Notes under the pieces: model-generated | Database searches by the model: none | Told to the model about the DNA's origin: nothing | Seen by the model: only the letters and a program-made list of their open reading frames with translations | Shown here: piece by piece, positions 24,729 through 32,837 of the stretch | Layout of the letters: each line of letters starts with the position of its first letter | Position numbering within the stretch: the stretch's first letter is position 1 | Assembly (NCBI GenBank): GCA_035913415.1 | Contig: JAMIIV010000229.1 | Span: forward strand, 1 to 64,000 | Source of the DNA: UBA5070 sp035913415 | GTDB taxonomy: Bacteria; Fibrobacterota; Fibrobacteria; UBA5070 | Direction of reading: 5' to 3' | Length of the DNA stretch: 64,000 nt | Translations under genes and position numbers: made by a program

Positions 24729-27196
24729 CGCGATGGGGCAAGGGCTTGCGGCGGCGAACCCTCCTGGTGGGGGCGGTGCTGTGGCTGGCGATGGTGGCCC
24801 TGGTGGTGCTCGTTTCGTCCAGGGTGCTCGGTGCGGCGTTCGACGCGATCGAAGCGAGGGAATTCGCCGAGACGCGTGGGCGCATGCGCAACGTGCTGGA
24901 GTCGCGGCTGGAACAGATGGAATGGAAGGCCCGTGACTGGGCGGAGTGGGACGCGGCCGCGGATTGGTTGCGCACCGGAAAAGGGACCTTCGCGCAGGAG
25001 AATCTCAATGACTCGGCGCTGCCGGTCCTGGGCGAAGGCTTCCTCTCTTACTGGACCCGCGAGGGTCACCTCGCCAGCGCCATTGCCTCGGATCTTCCCA
25101 CGCGCTCCCCGCGACCTCCGGACACCTCCTGTATGCGACAGATCCTGTCTGACACGATCCTGGCCTCCTCCTTCGGGATCCACCGCTGTCGGGAAGGCCT
25201 GCAGGTGGCGGCCTTGCGCCCGGTGCGCAATTCCCTCGATGCCTCGCAATCACCCGGGTGGCTCGTGATGGGGCATCCATTCGACACGTCCGAGATCGGA
25301 GCCCTCTCCGATGTCTTCGGCAGGCCGTTGAGGCTGGTCGCCGATTCCATGCTCGCGGAAATCAGCGCGGGCGATTCCTCCGCTCGGCTGAGGATCCCGG
25401 TCCTGGTGGGCGGGGAAACGGAGCCGACCATCTGGCTCGAGGCCGAGGTTCCGCGTCCGGTGCGCGAAGTCTTCGAACGCCTCCGCGTCCCCCTCGGCTG
25501 GGGGTTGGCCGCGATCGCTCTTGGCGGAGCATTGCTCTTCCTGTGGATCCTGGAGCGATTCGTGGTGCGTCGCATCGTGCGGCTCTCGGCCGACGTGGTG
25601 GAATTCGACCATCTCGGAGAGGTGCCGATCCGCCCGTTCGGCGACGGCGGGGCCGACGAGATCGGCGCCCTGGGCCAGGCCATGGACGGGTTGGTGGCGC
25701 GGTTGCTGGGGTCGCAGGCGAACCTGGCCCGCGCCCTCGATGCCGCGCAGGATGCGGCGCGTGCCAAAAGCGCCTTCCTGGCTTCGGTGACCCACGATCT
25801 CCGCACGCCGCTCAACGGGATGATCGGCCTGGCCGACTACGTGCAGCGCACACCGCTGGAAGATGGGCAGAAGGAGGCCGTCGACCTGCTCCGCAGCGCC
25901 GCGGAAAATCTGCTCACGATGATCAACGACGTGCTCGAGTTCTCCCGGCAGGAAGCGGGGAGGAGCGAGCTGCAGCCCGAGGACGTGTCCACCGAGGAGG
26001 TCTTCCACGCCTCCCTGCGGGTGCTCGCGCCCATCGCGCACCACCAGGGGATCGATCTCGAAGTGGAGCTTGACCCCGATCTGCCGACGCTGGTGCGGCT
26101 CGATGCTGCCCGCATGAGGCAGATCCTGCACAACCTGGTGGGCAACGCCCTGAAGTTCACGCAGCACGGGGAAGTCTCCCTTTCGGTTCGGGTCGTCGGT
26201 CGCTTCGAAGACGGAATCCGACTTCGGGTGGAGGTCCGGGACTCGGGAGCCGGGATTCCCGCCGACCTCCTCGAGGTGATCTTCGAGCCTTTCGTGCAGG
26301 TGGGTGCGGGGGTGTCCCGCCAGGCGGGAACGGGCCTGGGACTCCCCATCGCCCGCAGGCTCGTCGAACAGATGGGGGGGGAGCTTCGCGTGTCCAGCGA
26401 GGTGGGCCGGGGCAGCGCGTTCCTCTTCGAGTTGGACGCGGAGGTTCCTTCGCAGGCATCACGGCTGGTACCGCTTCGCATCGCGGTCTCCGGGCCCGGA
26501 AGAGTGGTGTTGCTGGTGCGGGGAGACCGGCTGGGCAGGAGCCTGGCCGAAATCCTCGAAGGGCTGGAGCTTCATCCCGTTCGGATCGAGGGGCTGGAAC
26601 AGTTGGAGGCCCTGGTTGGTGCCGACGACGACGTTCGCCTGGTGCTGGCCGACTCCGAAAGCTTGGGCTCGGGGGAGTTGCCCGGACTCGCCGAGATGCG
26701 CACTCGACCCGCGATGGAAGGCATCCCGGTGATCGTGTTGTCCCGCACCGAGCGGCTTGGCGACGAGGCGATCTGCCGGGAATACGGGGTGCATACGGTG
26801 TTGCGTCGGCCGGTCGCCCCCTCGGCCCTTCTCCAGGCTCTGGACAGGGAGCTGCACCCGCGGTTGGATGTGCTGGTGCTGGCGACGAATCCGTTCTTGC
26901 GCACGATGGTGTCGGGAATCCTCGTGGCGCGTGGTCATGCAGTCCGATTCGAGGAGGATCTCCGGGACGTCCAGCACGCGGAGCCCGAGGTGTGCATCCT
27001 GGATGGGGAGTCGCCGGGATTCCCGGCTCAATGGCGTGATGTTGCCCAACGCCATCCCGAAGCTCTGCGCATCCAATTGGGAGGGGATCCGGCGACGGCG
27101 ACGGCCCTGCGGCTGTCACGGCATTTCACCGCCGAGGAGCTCCACCGCGTGGTGGAGCGGGCGGTGAGTGGGCGCCTGCGGCGGGAGCGGCGGTAA
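24725..27196 (+). CDS. Hybrid sensor histidine kinase with two degenerate receivers
   Basis: The 823-residue membrane kinase has a first membrane helix at 11-31, an extracytoplasmic CHASE4-like sensor (DWAEWDAAADWL) to about 255, a second helix at about 258-280, HAMP, then HisKA with phospho-His at about 357 (VTHDLRTPLNGM). The ATPase domain has N-box HNLVGNALKF (~466), DSGAGIP (~505) and GTGLGLPIARRL (~535). Two receiver-like domains follow. The first keeps a possible Asp (VLADSE) but has RRP for the Lys motif. The second keeps CILDGES only. The start GTG overlaps the response regulator stop. The signal sensed is unknown; CHASE4 domains bind small ligands. Confidence 0.85.
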   Translation: MTRWGKGLRRRTLLVGAVLWLAMVALVVLVSSRVLGAAFDAIEAREFAETRGRMRNVLESRLEQMEWKARDWAEWDAAADWLRTGKGTFAQENLNDSALPVLGEGFLSYWTREGHLASAIASDLPTRSPRPPDTSCMRQILSDTILASSFGIHRCREGLQVAALRPVRNSLDASQSPGWLVMGHPFDTSEIGALSDVFGRPLRLVADSMLAEISAGDSSARLRIPVLVGGETEPTIWLEAEVPRPVREVFERLRVPLGWGLAAIALGGALLFLWILERFVVRRIVRLSADVVEFDHLGEVPIRPFGDGGADEIGALGQAMDGLVARLLGSQANLARALDAAQDAARAKSAFLASVTHDLRTPLNGMIGLADYVQRTPLEDGQKEAVDLLRSAAENLLTMINDVLEFSRQEAGRSELQPEDVSTEEVFHASLRVLAPIAHHQGIDLEVELDPDLPTLVRLDAARMRQILHNLVGNALKFTQHGEVSLSVRVVGRFEDGIRLRVEVRDSGAGIPADLLEVIFEPFVQVGAGVSRQAGTGLGLPIARRLVEQMGGELRVSSEVGRGSAFLFELDAEVPSQASRLVPLRIAVSGPGRVVLLVRGDRLGRSLAEILEGLELHPVRIEGLEQLEALVGADDDVRLVLADSESLGSGELPGLAEMRTRPAMEGIPVIVLSRTERLGDEAICREYGVHTVLRRPVAPSALLQALDRELHPRLDVLVLATNPFLRTMVSGILVARGHAVRFEEDLRDVQHAEPEVCILDGESPGFPAQWRDVAQRHPEALRIQLGGDPATATALRLSRHFTAEELHRVVERAVSGRLRRERR

Positions 27197-27236
27197 GGGC
27201 CGCCGCGTACGGCTTTGCCGGATTGCGCATCGCACA

Positions 27237-27266
27237 TTGACGACCCTTCGGGAGCCCAGCTACATA
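27237..27266 (+). promoter_or_regulatory. Promoter for the 43-residue peptide and GH5 gene
   Basis: TTGACG at 27237-27242, an 18-base spacer and TACATA at 27261-27266 make a good sigma-70-like promoter. Transcription should begin near 27273, at or one base before the ATG of the small gene at 27274, so the message would be leaderless. Confidence 0.65.
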
Positions 27267-27273
27267 GGCGGTC

Positions 27274-27405
27274 ATGTTCGACGGATTTTCCAATGGCCTC
27301 ACGCAGGCCGCTCGCATCCTTGCCGCGCCCATCTGGGTGCTCGACTTCCTTCTCGCCTGCGGAGGCGGAGGATTCCTCTGGTGGTGGTTCAAGGGACGCA
27401 AGTGA
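27274..27405 (+). CDS. 43-residue membrane peptide upstream of cellulase
   Basis: The short frame encodes MFDGFSNGLTQAARILAAPI and continues with a hydrophobic stretch, a GGGG turn, three tryptophans and a basic FKGRK end. The layout is a short amphipathic N-terminus, one membrane helix and a cytoplasmic basic tail. It is supported by a promoter whose start point coincides with its ATG and by the overlap of its stop with the GTG of the GH5 gene (27402-27405). It may be a leader that couples translation of the cellulase, or a small membrane partner. No family is recognised. Confidence 0.6.
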   Translation: MFDGFSNGLTQAARILAAPIWVLDFLLACGGGGFLWWWFKGRK

Positions 27406-28415
27406 GCCGTCTCGCATCCGCGTCGCTGCTGGCCGCGTTCCTCGTCGGGTGCGCCGGATCGGGCGGGGCGTCGTCGCGAACGGATTTTGTCGCCGAACAC
27501 GGACGGCTCCAGGTGCTCGGCCTGCAGCTCTCCGATGCCCAGGGGCGTCCCATCCAGTTGAAGGGTGTGTCCCTGTTTTGGATCAACTGGCACGAGGAGA
27601 ATCTCAAACCCTCGGCGGTCCGCTTCATCGTGCGGAACATGGGTGCGAACGTGGTGCGGGTTCCCGTGCCCGCCTTCGACTACGCCCGCGCTCCCGCGAC
27701 CTACCAGGCGCAACTGGCGGCCATCGTGGGATGGATCCGGTCGGAGGGCGCCTACGCCCTGATCGATTGGCACGTCGTCGACGACCCCTCGCGCTACCAG
27801 AAGGAGGCGATCGCCTTCTGGAAGGCCGCGGCGCGCCGTTACCGCGGAGATCCCGGTGTGATCTACGAGATCGCCAACGAGCCGACGGGCGTGGGGTGGA
27901 CGGAGGTGAAGCAGTATGCGCGGGAGGTGCTGGCCACCATCCGCGATCTCGACACCGCCACCGTGGTGGTGGTCGGGACCCAGGAATGGTCGCGCTGGAC
28001 GAAGTACGCCGCCGAAGATCCCCTGACCGACGACAGCAAGGGGCGACCGGTGCGCAACATCATGTACACCTACCACGGGTACGCTGGAACGCACGGAATG
28101 GATGGAGATCTCGCCGGAGTGCTCCAGAAAATCCCCGTCTTCGCCACCGAGTGGGGGGTGAGCGAGGCCTCCGGGGACGGTGTCCAGAACTGGCAGGCCT
28201 CCCGGCGCTTCATCGAATACTTGCGGGACAATCCTTGGCAGAAGGTCAGTTGGTGCCAGTGGTCATGGGTCGACAAGCGGGAATCGAGCGCCTTGCTCAC
28301 GCCTGGGACGGGCGGACTTTCCTGGGTGCTCTCGGCGGCCGGGGATTCCTGCCGAGCCTGGATCCGCGAATCCTCGCCGGCCGCGGACTCCGGACTTTCT
28401 TCTCCGGAGCCTTGA
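27402..28415 (+). CDS. GH5-family glycoside hydrolase lipoprotein (endoglucanase-like)
   Basis: The 337-residue protein is a predicted lipoprotein (lipobox LVGC, Cys17) with a GH5 catalytic barrel. After the family start (LQLSDAQGRPIQLKGVS), it has NVVRVPVPAFDY, YALIDWHVVD, the acid/base Glu160 in YEIANEP, YTYHGYAGTH, and nucleophile Glu250 in FATEWGVS, followed by CQWSWVDK. GH5 enzymes cut beta-1,4-glucans or mannans by a retaining mechanism; the sequence is closest in style to the endoglucanase (GH5_2) group, but the subfamily is my inference. No carbohydrate-binding module is present. Lipid anchoring would keep it on the cell surface or in the periplasm. Start GTG 27402 overlaps the small upstream gene. 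Confidence 0.88.
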   Translation: MSRLASASLLAAFLVGCAGSGGASSRTDFVAEHGRLQVLGLQLSDAQGRPIQLKGVSLFWINWHEENLKPSAVRFIVRNMGANVVRVPVPAFDYARAPATYQAQLAAIVGWIRSEGAYALIDWHVVDDPSRYQKEAIAFWKAAARRYRGDPGVIYEIANEPTGVGWTEVKQYAREVLATIRDLDTATVVVVGTQEWSRWTKYAAEDPLTDDSKGRPVRNIMYTYHGYAGTHGMDGDLAGVLQKIPVFATEWGVSEASGDGVQNWQASRRFIEYLRDNPWQKVSWCQWSWVDKRESSALLTPGTGGLSWVLSAAGDSCRAWIRESSPAADSGLSSPEP

Positions 28416-28457
28416 GTAAACGGCCGCGGAGGTCGCTTCCTTCTATATTGACCATCC

Positions 28458-29168
28458 ATGATGCGCGTACTATTCGGATTCGCCTGGGCGTTGTCTGCCG
28501 CCGACGGCGCAGCAGCCCTTCTCGATTGCGGTTCCCCGACCCATGTAGCAGGAACGGTGGCCCAAGGTCGCCCTCTGGTCACCGAGGTGGTCTGCCAGAA
28601 CAGCTCCGGCGCGCCGATGGAACTGCTGGAAGTCGCTACCGGTTGCCCCTGCCTCTCGATCTCGCCCACGGTCGGTGACATCCCTGCCGGGGGGACACTT
28701 CGGATGCGACTCACCCTGACCACGGACGCCTTGACCGACAGGGTAGGATTTCCGATCGAAGCGCAGGTGCGCGGCAGACCCAAGCCCGTTTCGCTTTTCC
28801 ATTACGAAGCGGACGTGCGCCCTTCCGTCATGGCCTATCCGGAATATGTGGACCTGGGGGATTGGAAGCGGGGTGAAGACCGGACGGTCCTGCTTGTCGA
28901 TTCCACCGGCACCGGATTCTCCATCGAGGGAGCCTCTTCGGTGCGGGGGACGGTGGAGGTACGGTGGACCAAGGTCGGATTGCTTCGCGTTGCCGATCGC
29001 TGGACGGTGGTCACGGGCAAGGCCGCCGTGCAAGGATGGCAGATCTCGGTCCACGCACGCCCAGGACTGGTGCAGGCGCGCCGCAGCCTAAGTGATGAAG
29101 TCCAGCTCGACCTTCGCCATCCGGTCCAGAAGACCGTCCGTTTCCGCGTCGTGGGGTTTGCGCCATGA
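28458..29168 (+). CDS. DUF1573-like exported protein
   Basis: The 236-residue protein has a signal peptide (about 1-20) and an N-terminal Ig-like DUF1573-type domain with CQNSSGAPMELLEVATGCPCLS, the paired-Cys turn of the family, then PAGGTLRMRLTLTTD. A second beta domain follows (YVDLGDWKRGEDRTVLLVDS, ISVHARPG, KTVRFRVVGF). The function of DUF1573 is unknown. A TATATT box lies nine bases before the ATG, with no good -35 and no Shine-Dalgarno, so this may be another leaderless start. The stop overlaps the rhodanese gene start (ATGA), making a three-gene operon. Confidence 0.75.
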   Translation: MMRVLFGFAWALSAADGAAALLDCGSPTHVAGTVAQGRPLVTEVVCQNSSGAPMELLEVATGCPCLSISPTVGDIPAGGTLRMRLTLTTDALTDRVGFPIEAQVRGRPKPVSLFHYEADVRPSVMAYPEYVDLGDWKRGEDRTVLLVDSTGTGFSIEGASSVRGTVEVRWTKVGLLRVADRWTVVTGKAAVQGWQISVHARPGLVQARRSLSDEVQLDLRHPVQKTVRFRVVGFAP

Positions 29169-29626
29169 GAACAGCGTTTCTGCGCATCGTCGCCATCCTC
29201 GCCGCAGGTTTGGCGCTGGCCTTGGGAACCAACGCCTTGCGTGGTGATGGAATCCCCCTGGTCCGTCCCACCGCCGAAGAGCTGATGCGCCGGGAGGGAG
29301 TCACTCCCGTGCACCTCGATACCGCGAAGATCCTGCAGACCCTTCCCGGAGTCCTGTTCCTCGATGCCAGGCCAGCCAACGCCTTCCGTCGAGGACGGAT
29401 CCCTGGGGCCGTGAATTTTCCCGACATGGAATTCGCAGACAGGATCGCCTCGTTCCGTGACACGGTGCCCTTCGATCGATCGCTGGTCGTCTATTGCGAC
29501 GGCATCGAGTGCCGGGCATCCGAAGCGCTGGCCAAGGATCTCGCGGGGGCGGGGTACCGCTACATCCACCTTTTCTTCGGTGGATGGATCGAATGGCGCG
29601 ACGCCGGACTGGAGATCGAGAAATGA
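29165..29626 (+). CDS. Membrane-anchored rhodanese-like sulfurtransferase
   Basis: The 153-residue protein has an N-terminal signal or anchor segment (residues 5-22) and a rhodanese domain: VLFLDARPANAFRRGRIPGAVNFP, VVYCDGIECRASEALAKDL with the active-site loop, and GYRYIHLFFGGWIEW. Rhodaneses move sulfane sulfur onto thiols or cyanide; here the anchor predicts a periplasmic location. It overlaps the DUF1573 gene upstream and the MauE-like gene downstream, each by an ATGA, so all three are probably stoichiometrically expressed. Confidence 0.88.
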   Translation: MRTAFLRIVAILAAGLALALGTNALRGDGIPLVRPTAEELMRREGVTPVHLDTAKILQTLPGVLFLDARPANAFRRGRIPGAVNFPDMEFADRIASFRDTVPFDRSLVVYCDGIECRASEALAKDLAGAGYRYIHLFFGGWIEWRDAGLEIEK

Positions 29627-30090
29627 ACGCGATCGTCAGGTCATCCCTCACCCTCGCCCTGCGGTTGTTCCTTGGGGGGCTCTTTCTCTACGCGGCCTGG
29701 GACAAGATCCTTCATCCCGCGGCCTTTTCGGAGACGGTGATGAACTACAAGCTGCTTCCGCGGCAGTTGGTCCATCTCTTCGCCCTTTGGCTTCCCTGGC
29801 TGGAACTGGTGGTGGCGATCCTGATCCTGATGGGGGTCTGGGCGCGAGCGTCCGCGGTTCTGATGTCGGCCATGATGGGAATGTTCCTCGTGGCGATCCT
29901 CCAGGCCGTGTTGCGCGGCATCGACACGCACTGCGGCTGTTTCACGCAGGGTGGACAAGCGACGGACCCCGTCTCGTTCCTGACCATCCTGCGTGACGTC
30001 TTTTTCCTGTCCGCCACGCTCGCTTCGGCCTGGATCGAGCGGGATATCCCCACATGGAAGCTGTTTTCGACCGGTTCCCAGCCGCGTTGA
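29623..30090 (+). CDS. MauE/DoxX-like redox membrane protein
   Basis: The 155-residue protein has four membrane helices (LTLALRLFLGGLFLYAAWDKI; LFALWLPWLELVVAILILMGV; ASAVLMSAMMGMFLVAIL; ILRDVFFLSATLASAWI) and the family motif THCGCF after the third helix. MauE-like proteins are linked to disulfide or cysteine chemistry in the envelope. Together with the upstream rhodanese and DUF1573 genes this suggests a thiol or sulfur module. The reaction is not known. Confidence 0.8.
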   Translation: MNAIVRSSLTLALRLFLGGLFLYAAWDKILHPAAFSETVMNYKLLPRQLVHLFALWLPWLELVVAILILMGVWARASAVLMSAMMGMFLVAILQAVLRGIDTHCGCFTQGGQATDPVSFLTILRDVFFLSATLASAWIERDIPTWKLFSTGSQPR

Positions 30091-30144
30091 AGCCCCATAT
30101 CGCGAAAAAATGGCCCCAACGGATGAAAACCTCGGTGTTGCACC

Positions 30145-30173
30145 TTGACCATCCGTGCAGGGGCTTTTAAATT
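30145..30173 (+). promoter_or_regulatory. Promoter of the rplM operon
   Basis: TTGACC at 30145-30150, a 17-base spacer and TAAATT at 30168-30173 form a sigma-70-type promoter. The predicted start at about 30180 gives a ~36-base leader with GAGAAGG before rplM. Confidence 0.75.
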
Positions 30174-30215
30174 TCGCGACCTACCTGTTTCAGAGGTTCG
30201 AAAGAGAAGGTTGTC

Positions 30216-30653
30216 ATGAGTACCGTCACGCTTCCCGAAAAGGACATCCAGCGCAAGTGGCTAGTGGTCGACGCCAAGGACATCGTCCTCGGCCGACTTG
30301 CCTCGCGGGTTGCCCATATCCTTAAGGGCAAGCACAAGCCCGCCTACGACACTCACCACGACATGGGTGATCACGTTATCGTGATCAACGCCAATCTGGC
30401 CAAGCTGACGGGCGACAAGTTCACCACCAAGACCTATTTCCGTCACTCCACCTACATGGGTGGCGGCAAGGAGATCACCTACCAGCACCTGCTGGCCAAG
30501 GACCCGGAGAAGCCCATTCGCAAGGCTGTCTGGGGAATGCTTCCCAAGAACACTCTGGGCCGTCGCATGCTGCTGAAGCTGCATGTCTACGGTGGTGCCG
30601 AGCACCCCCATACCGCCCAGAAGCCCGAATCCATCGATATCACCAAGGTCTGA
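30216..30653 (+). CDS. rplM: 50S ribosomal protein L13
   Basis: The 145-residue protein is an early assembly protein of the large subunit, bound to 23S rRNA. It shows the family landmarks WLVVDAKDIVLGRLASRVA, GDHVIVINA, TYFRHSTYMGG and the C-terminal VWGMLPKNTLGRRMLLKLHVY with GAEHPHTAQKP. It is the first gene of the ribosomal-translation superoperon, two bases before rpsI, the classic L13-S9 pair. Confidence 0.97.
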   Translation: MSTVTLPEKDIQRKWLVVDAKDIVLGRLASRVAHILKGKHKPAYDTHHDMGDHVIVINANLAKLTGDKFTTKTYFRHSTYMGGGKEITYQHLLAKDPEKPIRKAVWGMLPKNTLGRRMLLKLHVYGGAEHPHTAQKPESIDITKV

Positions 30654-30655
30654 GC

Positions 30656-31054
30656 ATGAGCAACGCCACCGCACCTCGTTCCACCGGTCGCCGCAAAGAA
30701 AGCGTCGCCCGCGTTCTGCTGGTCCCGGGCACCGGCAAGCGTACCGTCAACGGTAAGAGCTTCGCCGACTATTTCCCGACCCCCACGCTGCTGATGCTCA
30801 TCGATCAGCCTCTGGTCTTGGTCGAGCAGGCCGAAAAGTGGGACGTGGTCGCCACGGCTTGCGGCGGCGGCCTCTCCGGCCAGGCCGGCGCCATCCGCTT
30901 GGGCATCGCTCGTCAGCTCGACAAATTCGATCGCGAACAGTTCCACACGCCGTTGCGTCGCTCGGGTTGCTTGACCCGTGACGCTCGTGCTGTGGAGCGC
31001 AAGAAGTACGGTCGCCGCGGCGCTCGCGCCCGGTTCCAGTTCTCCAAGCGCTGA
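30656..31054 (+). CDS. rpsI: 30S ribosomal protein S9
   Basis: The 132-residue protein has the S9 signature GGGLSGQAGAIRLGIARQL and the positively charged tail RKKYGRRGARARFQFSKR, whose end reaches the ribosomal P site. The N-terminal GRRKESVARV block also matches the family. It is coupled to rplM and is followed by a hairpin before rpsB. Confidence 0.97.
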   Translation: MSNATAPRSTGRRKESVARVLLVPGTGKRTVNGKSFADYFPTPTLLMLIDQPLVLVEQAEKWDVVATACGGGLSGQAGAIRLGIARQLDKFDREQFHTPLRRSGCLTRDARAVERKKYGRRGARARFQFSKR

Positions 31055-31061
31055 TCCAGAC

Positions 31062-31093
31062 TTTCCCCATCGGCATTTTCGCCGGTGGGGAAA
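31062..31093 (+). promoter_or_regulatory. Hairpin between rpsI and rpsB
   Basis: A 13-bp stem with one G-U pair (TTTCCCCATCGGC at 31062-31074 with its complement at 31081-31093) and a 6-base loop lies between the genes. No T-run follows, so it is not a standard terminator. It may be an attenuator, an RNase processing site or part of an S2 autoregulatory leader. Confidence 0.5.
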
Positions 31094-31191
31094 CCACGCA
31101 CGCGCCTGGAGGTCGTTGGGGGGTGGTCCGAAAGGATCTCCCAGGGCCGAGGAAGGGCGCGGACGTTCAACCCGAACCCACCAAGGAACTC

Positions 31192-31962
31192 ATGTCCCAG
31201 ATCCCCACCCTCCAGGAAATGCTCGAAGCCGGCGTCCACTTCGGTCACCAGACCCGTCGTTGGAACCCTCGCATGAAGCCGTACATCCTCACGGCTCGCA
31301 GCGGCATCTACGTGATCGACCTCGAGAAGACCCTCGAGTGCCTTCAGCGCGCTGTTTCCAAGGTTCTGCAGGTCCGCGCCACCGGCGCCAGCGTCCTGTT
31401 CGTCGGCACCAAGCCCACCATCGCCGGCGCGGTCCGTGAAGAAGCCGCTCGTTCGGGACAGCCTTGGGTCACCACCCGCTGGCTCGGCGGCATGCTCACC
31501 AACTACCAGACCATCCGCAAGTCCATCAAGAGCCTCGAAGACATCGAGCGCATGGAAAACGACGGTGTCCTGGCCGACCTCACCAAGAAGGAAGCCAACG
31601 ATCTTCTCATCGAGAAGGATCGCTTGGTCGACGTCTTCGGCGGCATCCGCAACATGCGGACCCTCCCTGGACTCGTGTTCGTGGCCGACGCCAAGACCGA
31701 GCAGATCGCTCTGGCCGAAGCTCGCCGCCTGAACATCCCCACCGTCGCCATCGTCGACACCAACACCGACCCCAACATGGTCGACTTCCCGATCCCGGCC
31801 AACGATGACGCCATCAAGGCTGTCAAGCTGATCGCCGGAACCATCGCCAACGCGGTGATTTCTGGTTCGGGCTCGTCCGCTCCGGCCCCGGTCGCCGCGC
31901 CGGTTGCTCCGGTCGCCGCTGCCGCTCCTGCCGCCGTGGTCGCCGAAGAGGTGGTCGCGTGA
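31192..31962 (+). CDS. rpsB: 30S ribosomal protein S2
   Basis: The 256-residue protein has S2 family blocks: LQEMLEAGVHFGHQTRRWNPRMKPYI, VLFVGTKPTI, RWLGGMLTNYQTI and the C-terminal PTVAIVDTNTDPNMVDFPIPANDDA. The last ~30 residues are an Ala/Pro-rich tail (APAPVAAPVAPVAAA), which is longer than usual. Start ATG 31192 has AAGGA just upstream; the upstream in-frame ATG at 31123 would add unrelated residues. The stop overlaps tsf (GTGA). Confidence 0.96.
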   Translation: MSQIPTLQEMLEAGVHFGHQTRRWNPRMKPYILTARSGIYVIDLEKTLECLQRAVSKVLQVRATGASVLFVGTKPTIAGAVREEAARSGQPWVTTRWLGGMLTNYQTIRKSIKSLEDIERMENDGVLADLTKKEANDLLIEKDRLVDVFGGIRNMRTLPGLVFVADAKTEQIALAEARRLNIPTVAIVDTNTDPNMVDFPIPANDDAIKAVKLIAGTIANAVISGSGSSAPAPVAAPVAPVAAAAPAAVVAEEVVA

Positions 31963-32837
31963 CCGCCATCACCGCCTCCGCAGTCAAGGAACTCCGCGAC
32001 AAGACCGGCGTCTCGATGATGGCCTGCAAGAAGGCCCTCGAAGAAGTCGGCGGCGATCTCAACGCTGCCGTCGAGCTGTTGCGCAAGCGCGGCGAAGCCG
32101 TGGCGCAGAAGCGCGCAGGCCATGCCGCCACCGAAGGCAAGATCTTCGCCGGACGCCAGGGTGACGTCGTCGCCTTGGTCGAAGTCTCGGCCGAGACCGA
32201 CTTCACCGCTCGCAACGACGACTTCTCCGGTTTCGGCAAAGCTATCCTGGACACCGTCCTCTCGGCCCAGCCGGCCGACATGGAGGCTCTCCAGGCTGCC
32301 AGCTCCGAAGCCCTCAAGGGTGCCACGGTCGCGCAGGCCACCGCGGACATCGTTGGAAAGATCGGCGAGAACATCTCGGTCCGCCGCTTCAAGCTCATCA
32401 AGGTCCAGGACGGCTCGACGGTCGAGCACTACATCCATGGGCCCGGCAAGCTCGGCGTGGTCGTGACTCTTTCGCACGCCGGCGCCTCCTCTTCCGAGGC
32501 GATCGTCGGTCTGGCCAAGGATCTGTGCATGCAGGTCGCCGCCGCGATGCCCGTCGCCGTGAACTCTTCCGAGATCTCGGAAGACGTCCTGGCCAAGGAG
32601 CGCGAGATCTACAAGGACCAGGCCATGAACGAGGGCATCGCCGAGGCGAAGCTTCCGATGGTGGTCGAAGGCCGCGTCAAGAAGTTCCTGAAGGAAGCCG
32701 CTCTGGTCGAGCAGTTGTTCGTCAAGGACAACAAGCAGACCATCGCCAAGGTGGTCGAGGCCGTCGGCAAGCAGGCTGGAGCTTCTTCCCTCAAGGTCGA
32801 AGCGTTTGTCCGCTGGCAGTTGGGCGAAGTGCTGTGA
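31959..32837 (+). CDS. tsf: Elongation factor Ts
   Basis: The 292-residue protein is the nucleotide exchange factor of EF-Tu. It has an N-terminal UBA-like domain (VKELRDKTGVSMMACKKAL), the TDFTARNDDF core motif that inserts into EF-Tu, and a full C-terminal dimer-type domain (VEHYIHGPGKLGVVV, FVRWQLGEVL). GTG start overlaps the rpsB stop, and its own stop overlaps the pyrH GTG. Confidence 0.97.
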   Translation: MTAITASAVKELRDKTGVSMMACKKALEEVGGDLNAAVELLRKRGEAVAQKRAGHAATEGKIFAGRQGDVVALVEVSAETDFTARNDDFSGFGKAILDTVLSAQPADMEALQAASSEALKGATVAQATADIVGKIGENISVRRFKLIKVQDGSTVEHYIHGPGKLGVVVTLSHAGASSSEAIVGLAKDLCMQVAAAMPVAVNSSEISEDVLAKEREIYKDQAMNEGIAEAKLPMVVEGRVKKFLKEAALVEQLFVKDNKQTIAKVVEAVGKQAGASSLKVEAFVRWQLGEVL

